Shown: piece by piece, positions 12,428-14,795 of the stretch
Position numbering within the stretch: position 1 is the stretch's first letter
How the letters are laid out: every line of letters starts with the position of its first letter
Source of the DNA: CAZVBV01 sp964513975
GTDB lineage: Bacteria; Patescibacteriota; Gracilibacteria; UBA4473
Assembly: GCA_964513975.1 (NCBI GenBank)
Contig: CAZEON010000028.1
Location: forward strand, 1 to 14,795
Reading direction: 5' to 3'
DNA: 14,795 nt
Notes under the pieces: generated by a model
The model's input: the letters and a program-made list of their open reading frames with translations, nothing else
The model's database searches: none
What the model was told of the DNA's origin: nothing
Program-made: the position numbers and the translations under genes

Positions 12428-12460
12428 CTTTTTACCTTTTACATTTAACCTTTAACATTT
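12428..12460. repeat. Phrase array at the 3' end of the carB-type gene
   Basis: TTTTTACC, TTTTACATTT, AACCTTT, AACATTT: bases 12444-12459 (TTTAACCTTTAACATT) are the exact reverse complement of 6867-6882. The array touches the stop codon of the minus-strand gene (12461), as the array at 6867 follows the antiporter stop. Confidence 0.5.
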
Positions 12461-14029
12461 TTAGAGTTCTTGCATTCTCGTATCGTAGTCAAATACCGGC
12501 AACGATTCTTCGTCTGGAAATTTCGTGAGACTTTTTGCTAATAATTTCACAAGTTGCAGATTCGTAATTAATGGAATATTCCGATCAATGGCTCGACGAC
12601 GAATGAGATATCCATCTGAGATTTCTTCATGGGAGAATTTGTTTGCCGTGTTTATCACGAGCCCAATCCCCTTTTCTTCAATCACATCAACCACATTTGG
12701 ATGCGCACCTGAGGAAACCTTTCGCACCGTTTCGCATTTGAATCCGTTTTCATTGAGAAAGTCTGATGTTCCTTCTGTTGCGAGGAATGAGAATCCGATG
12801 GTTTGGAAATGTTTTGCTACCGGCAAGAAATCCACTTTGTCTTTCAATTTTCCAAGCGTCACAAGAATCTTTGAGTTTTTCTTTGGAATTCTGAATCCCG
12901 TAGAAATGATGCTTTTCAAAAAAGCTTCTTCGACGGTATTTCCAAAACAGGCTACTTCTCCTGTAGAGCTCATTTCAACCCCGAGAATCGGATCTGCACC
13001 CTTGAGTCGTGAAAAAGAAAACTGAGCCGCCTTGACCCCCACAGAGGGCACTTCGAGCAGGTTCACTTCACAGGATGGAACTTCCTCCCCCATCCAGATA
13101 CGTGTCGCAATTTCAATAAAGTTTTGCCCCAATACTTTGGAAGCAAATGGAAAACTTCGAGATGATCGCAAATTACATTCGATCACTTTGATTTCGTTTT
13201 CTCGAGCAAGAAACTGAATATTGAATGGTCCTGAAATATCGAGTTGTTTCGCCAACTTCAATGCAATGGTTCGCACTCGACGAATAGTTTCAAGCCGAAG
13301 GTTTTGCGGAGGGAGCACAATCGTTGCATCTCCTGAGTGGACACCGGCGTTCTCGATATGTTCAGCAATAGCTGAACATACGATCCTTCCCTTTTGGGCT
13401 ACCCCATCAAATTCAATCTCTTTCGCATTCTCTTCAAATTTTGAAATCACCACCGACGATTTTGTCGATCCCACCGCCACTTGGAGATATTCTTCCAATG
13501 CCGTTTGATTCGTAGCCACCGCCATCGCTGCCCCTGACAAGACGAAGCTGGGACGCACCAATACTGGGAATCCTGCATTCTTCGCAAACTCAATCGCATC
13601 ACTTTTCTTTTTAAATTCTTTCCATTTCGGTTGATCAATTCCAAGTTCATCGCAAAGTGCTGAAAACTTTCCTCGATCCTCACATCGATCAATAGAGATA
13701 ACGTCTGTTCCCAAAAGTGGAATACCAGCGTCAGATAAATCGTTCGCCATGTTTTGTGCGATTTGCCCTCCTGTCGAAAACACTACCCCGTCTGGTTTTT
13801 CTTTTTCACAAATATCCAATACCCGTTCAACGGTCAGTTCTTCGAAATACAATCGATCACATTCATCGTAATCGGTAGAAACGGTTTCTGGATTGGAGTT
13901 AATAAAAACAGTCTCGTGACCAAGCTTTCGCAAAGTCCGAAGGACCTGCACACCACACCAATCAAACTCCACTGAACTCCCGATAGAATACGGTCCTGAG
14001 CCTATGATAAGAATCTTTCTCTTTTTCAT
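12461..14029 (-). CDS. Carbamoyl-phosphate synthetase large subunit, free-standing C-terminal half
   Basis: The large subunit CarB normally has about 1,070 residues in two homologous halves; the first makes carboxyphosphate and carbamate, the second phosphorylates carbamate to carbamoyl phosphate for pyrimidines and arginine. This gene has only the second half, 522 residues. Visible are the pre-ATP-grasp domain KILIIGSGPYSIGSSVEFDW (5-24) with NSNPETVSTDYDECDRLYF (44-62); the ATP-grasp domain with RPSFVLSGAAM (159-169), HIENAGVHSGDAT (224-236) and the ligand strand VIECNLRSSRSFPF (282-295); QFSFSRLKGAD (336-346); and the C-terminal MGS-like regulatory domain (about 383-510). The GSSVEFDW, NAGVHSGDAT and STGFRIPKKN wording is closer to eukaryotic CAD-type and some Bacteroidetes sequences than to E. 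coli CarB. No N-terminal half lies next to it. It has its own promoter and stop, so it is not a window truncation. Confidence 0.9.
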   Translation of the reverse strand: MKKRKILIIGSGPYSIGSSVEFDWCGVQVLRTLRKLGHETVFINSNPETVSTDYDECDRLYFEELTVERVLDICEKEKPDGVVFSTGGQIAQNMANDLSDAGIPLLGTDVISIDRCEDRGKFSALCDELGIDQPKWKEFKKKSDAIEFAKNAGFPVLVRPSFVLSGAAMAVATNQTALEEYLQVAVGSTKSSVVISKFEENAKEIEFDGVAQKGRIVCSAIAEHIENAGVHSGDATIVLPPQNLRLETIRRVRTIALKLAKQLDISGPFNIQFLARENEIKVIECNLRSSRSFPFASKVLGQNFIEIATRIWMGEEVPSCEVNLLEVPSVGVKAAQFSFSRLKGADPILGVEMSSTGEVACFGNTVEEAFLKSIISTGFRIPKKNSKILVTLGKLKDKVDFLPVAKHFQTIGFSFLATEGTSDFLNENGFKCETVRKVSSGAHPNVVDVIEEKGIGLVINTANKFSHEEISDGYLIRRRAIDRNIPLITNLQLVKLLAKSLTKFPDEESLPVFDYDTRMQEL

Positions 14030-14037
14030 TCCGGAAG

Positions 14038-14043
14038 ATTATA
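14038..14043 (-). promoter_or_regulatory. -10 box of the carB-type gene
   Basis: A consensus TATAAT on the minus strand ends nine bases before the ATG (14029), so transcription should start at about 14031 and the mRNA would be practically leaderless. No clear -35 exists; the matching position falls in the T-run of the upstream terminator. No Shine-Dalgarno sequence is possible in such a leader. Confidence 0.55.
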
Positions 14044-14055
14044 AAGAAATTTTTG

Positions 14056-14101
14056 AAAAAAAAAAGGAAGGATGTCGAATAAATTATCCATACATCCTTC
14101 C
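14056..14101 (-). terminator. Intrinsic terminator of the membrane protein gene
   Basis: A perfect 10-bp stem GGAAGGATGT / ACATCCTTCC (14066-14075 and 14092-14101) with a 16-base loop starts six bases after the stop of the membrane gene and is followed on the minus strand by ten T's (14065-14056). It separates this gene from the carB-type gene, whose -10 box begins 13 bases further on. Confidence 0.9.
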
Positions 14102-14106
14102 ATTCT

Positions 14107-14613
14107 TTACGTAAATCTCATTTCCGTAGCCTTTTTCGTTTCTGTTTTATTCAACATTCCTGTTGATATAATCATTGCTGTTGAAAAATAAAACAATGGA
14201 TGCATAAGGTGTATCCAATCCTGGGCACACAAGAGAAAATCCAAAAGGGAAATAACAAACAACGCAATAAATGAAATTATAAAAATCCAAAAACTGCTAT
14301 TGAATCTTTTATTCAATCTTTTGTTTGTTTTGTAACGTACTTTTTCCTCTTGCTTCGTTTCTTTGTAAAGTCTCTCTATCCTGCTCATTTTTGATAATAC
14401 CATTGTTATTATCGCAAACAATAAGCAGAAAAATGAAATCACTTGCCATCTGGCAAAATCTCCAGTTAGACCTTCTAGGTCTATTCCCATGCCTCCGCCA
14501 AGCGTATCTTTTGTGTTTGGCATTACAAATGCCATCATAAAAAAACACGACACAACAAATAATAAGAATAGAAGCGTACCTCCAATAATTTTTAAAACTT
14601 TTTTAATTTTCAT
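14107..14613 (-). CDS. Four-helix membrane protein of unknown function (168 aa)
   Basis: No family is recognised. Four hydrophobic segments are visible: about 8-30 (KIIGGTLLFLLFVVSCFFMM), 56-75 (WQVISFFCLLFAIITMVLSK), 108-127 (FWIFIISFIALFVISLLDFL) and 137-152. Between TM1 and TM2 is a Gly-rich loop (TLGGGMGIDLEGLTGDF). Between TM2 and TM3 is a strongly basic, helical cytosolic loop (about 76-105, RIERLYKETKQEEKVRYKTN and on). The positive charges place this loop and both termini inside. It is one of the few genes here with a good ribosome binding site: AAGGAG (14624-14619) five bases before the ATG. Promoter candidates lie directly upstream and a strong terminator directly downstream, so it is a single-gene unit. 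The function is unknown. Confidence 0.75.
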   Translation of the reverse strand: MKIKKVLKIIGGTLLFLLFVVSCFFMMAFVMPNTKDTLGGGMGIDLEGLTGDFARWQVISFFCLLFAIITMVLSKMSRIERLYKETKQEEKVRYKTNKRLNKRFNSSFWIFIISFIALFVISLLDFLLCAQDWIHLMHPLFYFSTAMIISTGMLNKTETKKATEMRFT

Positions 14614-14618
14614 AATAA

Positions 14619-14666
14619 CTCCTTCTTGGTTTTAGTGTATATTAAATTCTGAATAAATGAGATCAA
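14619..14666 (-). promoter_or_regulatory. Promoter and Shine-Dalgarno of the membrane protein gene
   Basis: On the minus strand TTGATC (14666-14661), 16 bases, TAATAT (14644-14639), then a leader of about 19 bases with AAGGAG at 14624-14619, spaced five bases from the ATG. The Shine-Dalgarno sequence shows that this genome does use them in some genes. Confidence 0.6.
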
Positions 14667-14795
14667 CGAAGAGAAGTTGACCTCTGGGAGAAAAAAGATT
14701 CTCCAAAAATCAAAACACTCTTCGCTTAAAACGAACTTTCAAATGAAAATTTATTTTTTAAACGCAACACCTGTAGGAATTAAACTACAAGTGTC
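14667..14795. other. Right edge: two hairpins and an undecided partial ORF
   Basis: A small hairpin GGAGAA (14687-14692) / TTCTCC (14699-14704) is followed by a frame that could start at ATG 14743 on the plus strand (MKIYFLNATPVGIKLQV, running out of the window). The minus strand over the same bases is also open and would end DTCSLIPTGVAFKK with a stop at 14753-14751. Near the edge lies an imperfect inverted repeat ACACCTGTAG (14768-14777) / CTACAAGTGT (14785-14794). Neither frame has a recognisable product or ribosome binding site; the sequence beyond the window is needed to choose. Confidence 0.25.

Noticed and set aside
12525..13508. Plus-strand open frames antisense to the carB-type gene and others antisense to mscS
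   Set aside because: Both genes are unmistakable members of known families on the minus strand; the antisense frames have no ribosome binding sites or recognisable motifs.
14768..14794. Possible CRISPR repeat at the right edge
   Set aside because: Only one imperfect inverted repeat is present, without a second copy, spacer or cas gene in the window.

Overview
The window looks like a piece of a small bacterial genome of the Candidate Phyla Radiation (Patescibacteria) type. This rests on moderate to low GC, very short leaders with few Shine-Dalgarno sequences, housekeeping genes scattered singly instead of in classical operons, and a reduced and divergent enzyme set; the exact phylum cannot be fixed from the sequence alone. 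UGA is used as a normal stop: an RF2 gene is intact, and both rlmH and the transposase end in TGA where their families end.

Layout from left to right: the 3' end of ftsZ (+); a small unknown gene (-); prfB with a DUF3800 gene ten bases behind it (+) and a hairpin terminator; a structured non-coding stretch; rlmH (-); a divergently transcribed lipoprotein gene (+); a 385-base gene-free stretch of repeat debris; tRNA-Cys(GCA) and tRNA-Leu(UAA) (+); a 405-residue helical repeat protein of unknown function (-); a CaCA-family cation/Ca2+ antiporter (+); argS (+); nrnA with its own promoter (+); a probable short structured transcript (+) converging on a NYN-domain RNase gene (-); tRNA-Leu(CAA) (-); an MscS channel (-); an IS200-type element whose tnpA is broken by one extra base (-); a free-standing C-terminal half of carbamoyl-phosphate synthetase large subunit (-); and a four-helix membrane protein of unknown function (-).

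Functionally this is mostly core information processing (peptide release, rRNA methylation, arginyl-tRNA, tRNAs, RNA turnover), plus envelope homeostasis (antiporter, MscS, lipoprotein) and pyrimidine/arginine precursor synthesis. No defence system, CRISPR array or prophage is visible. The points most worth a second look are the split, eukaryote-CAD-like CarB half, the frameshifted transposase, the recurrent arrays of degenerate 6-10 base phrases next to gene ends, and two candidate structured RNAs (about 2602-2693 and 9930-9985). Several promoters share a TGG-TAyAAT extended -10 box and start transcription only 0-20 bases before the start codon.
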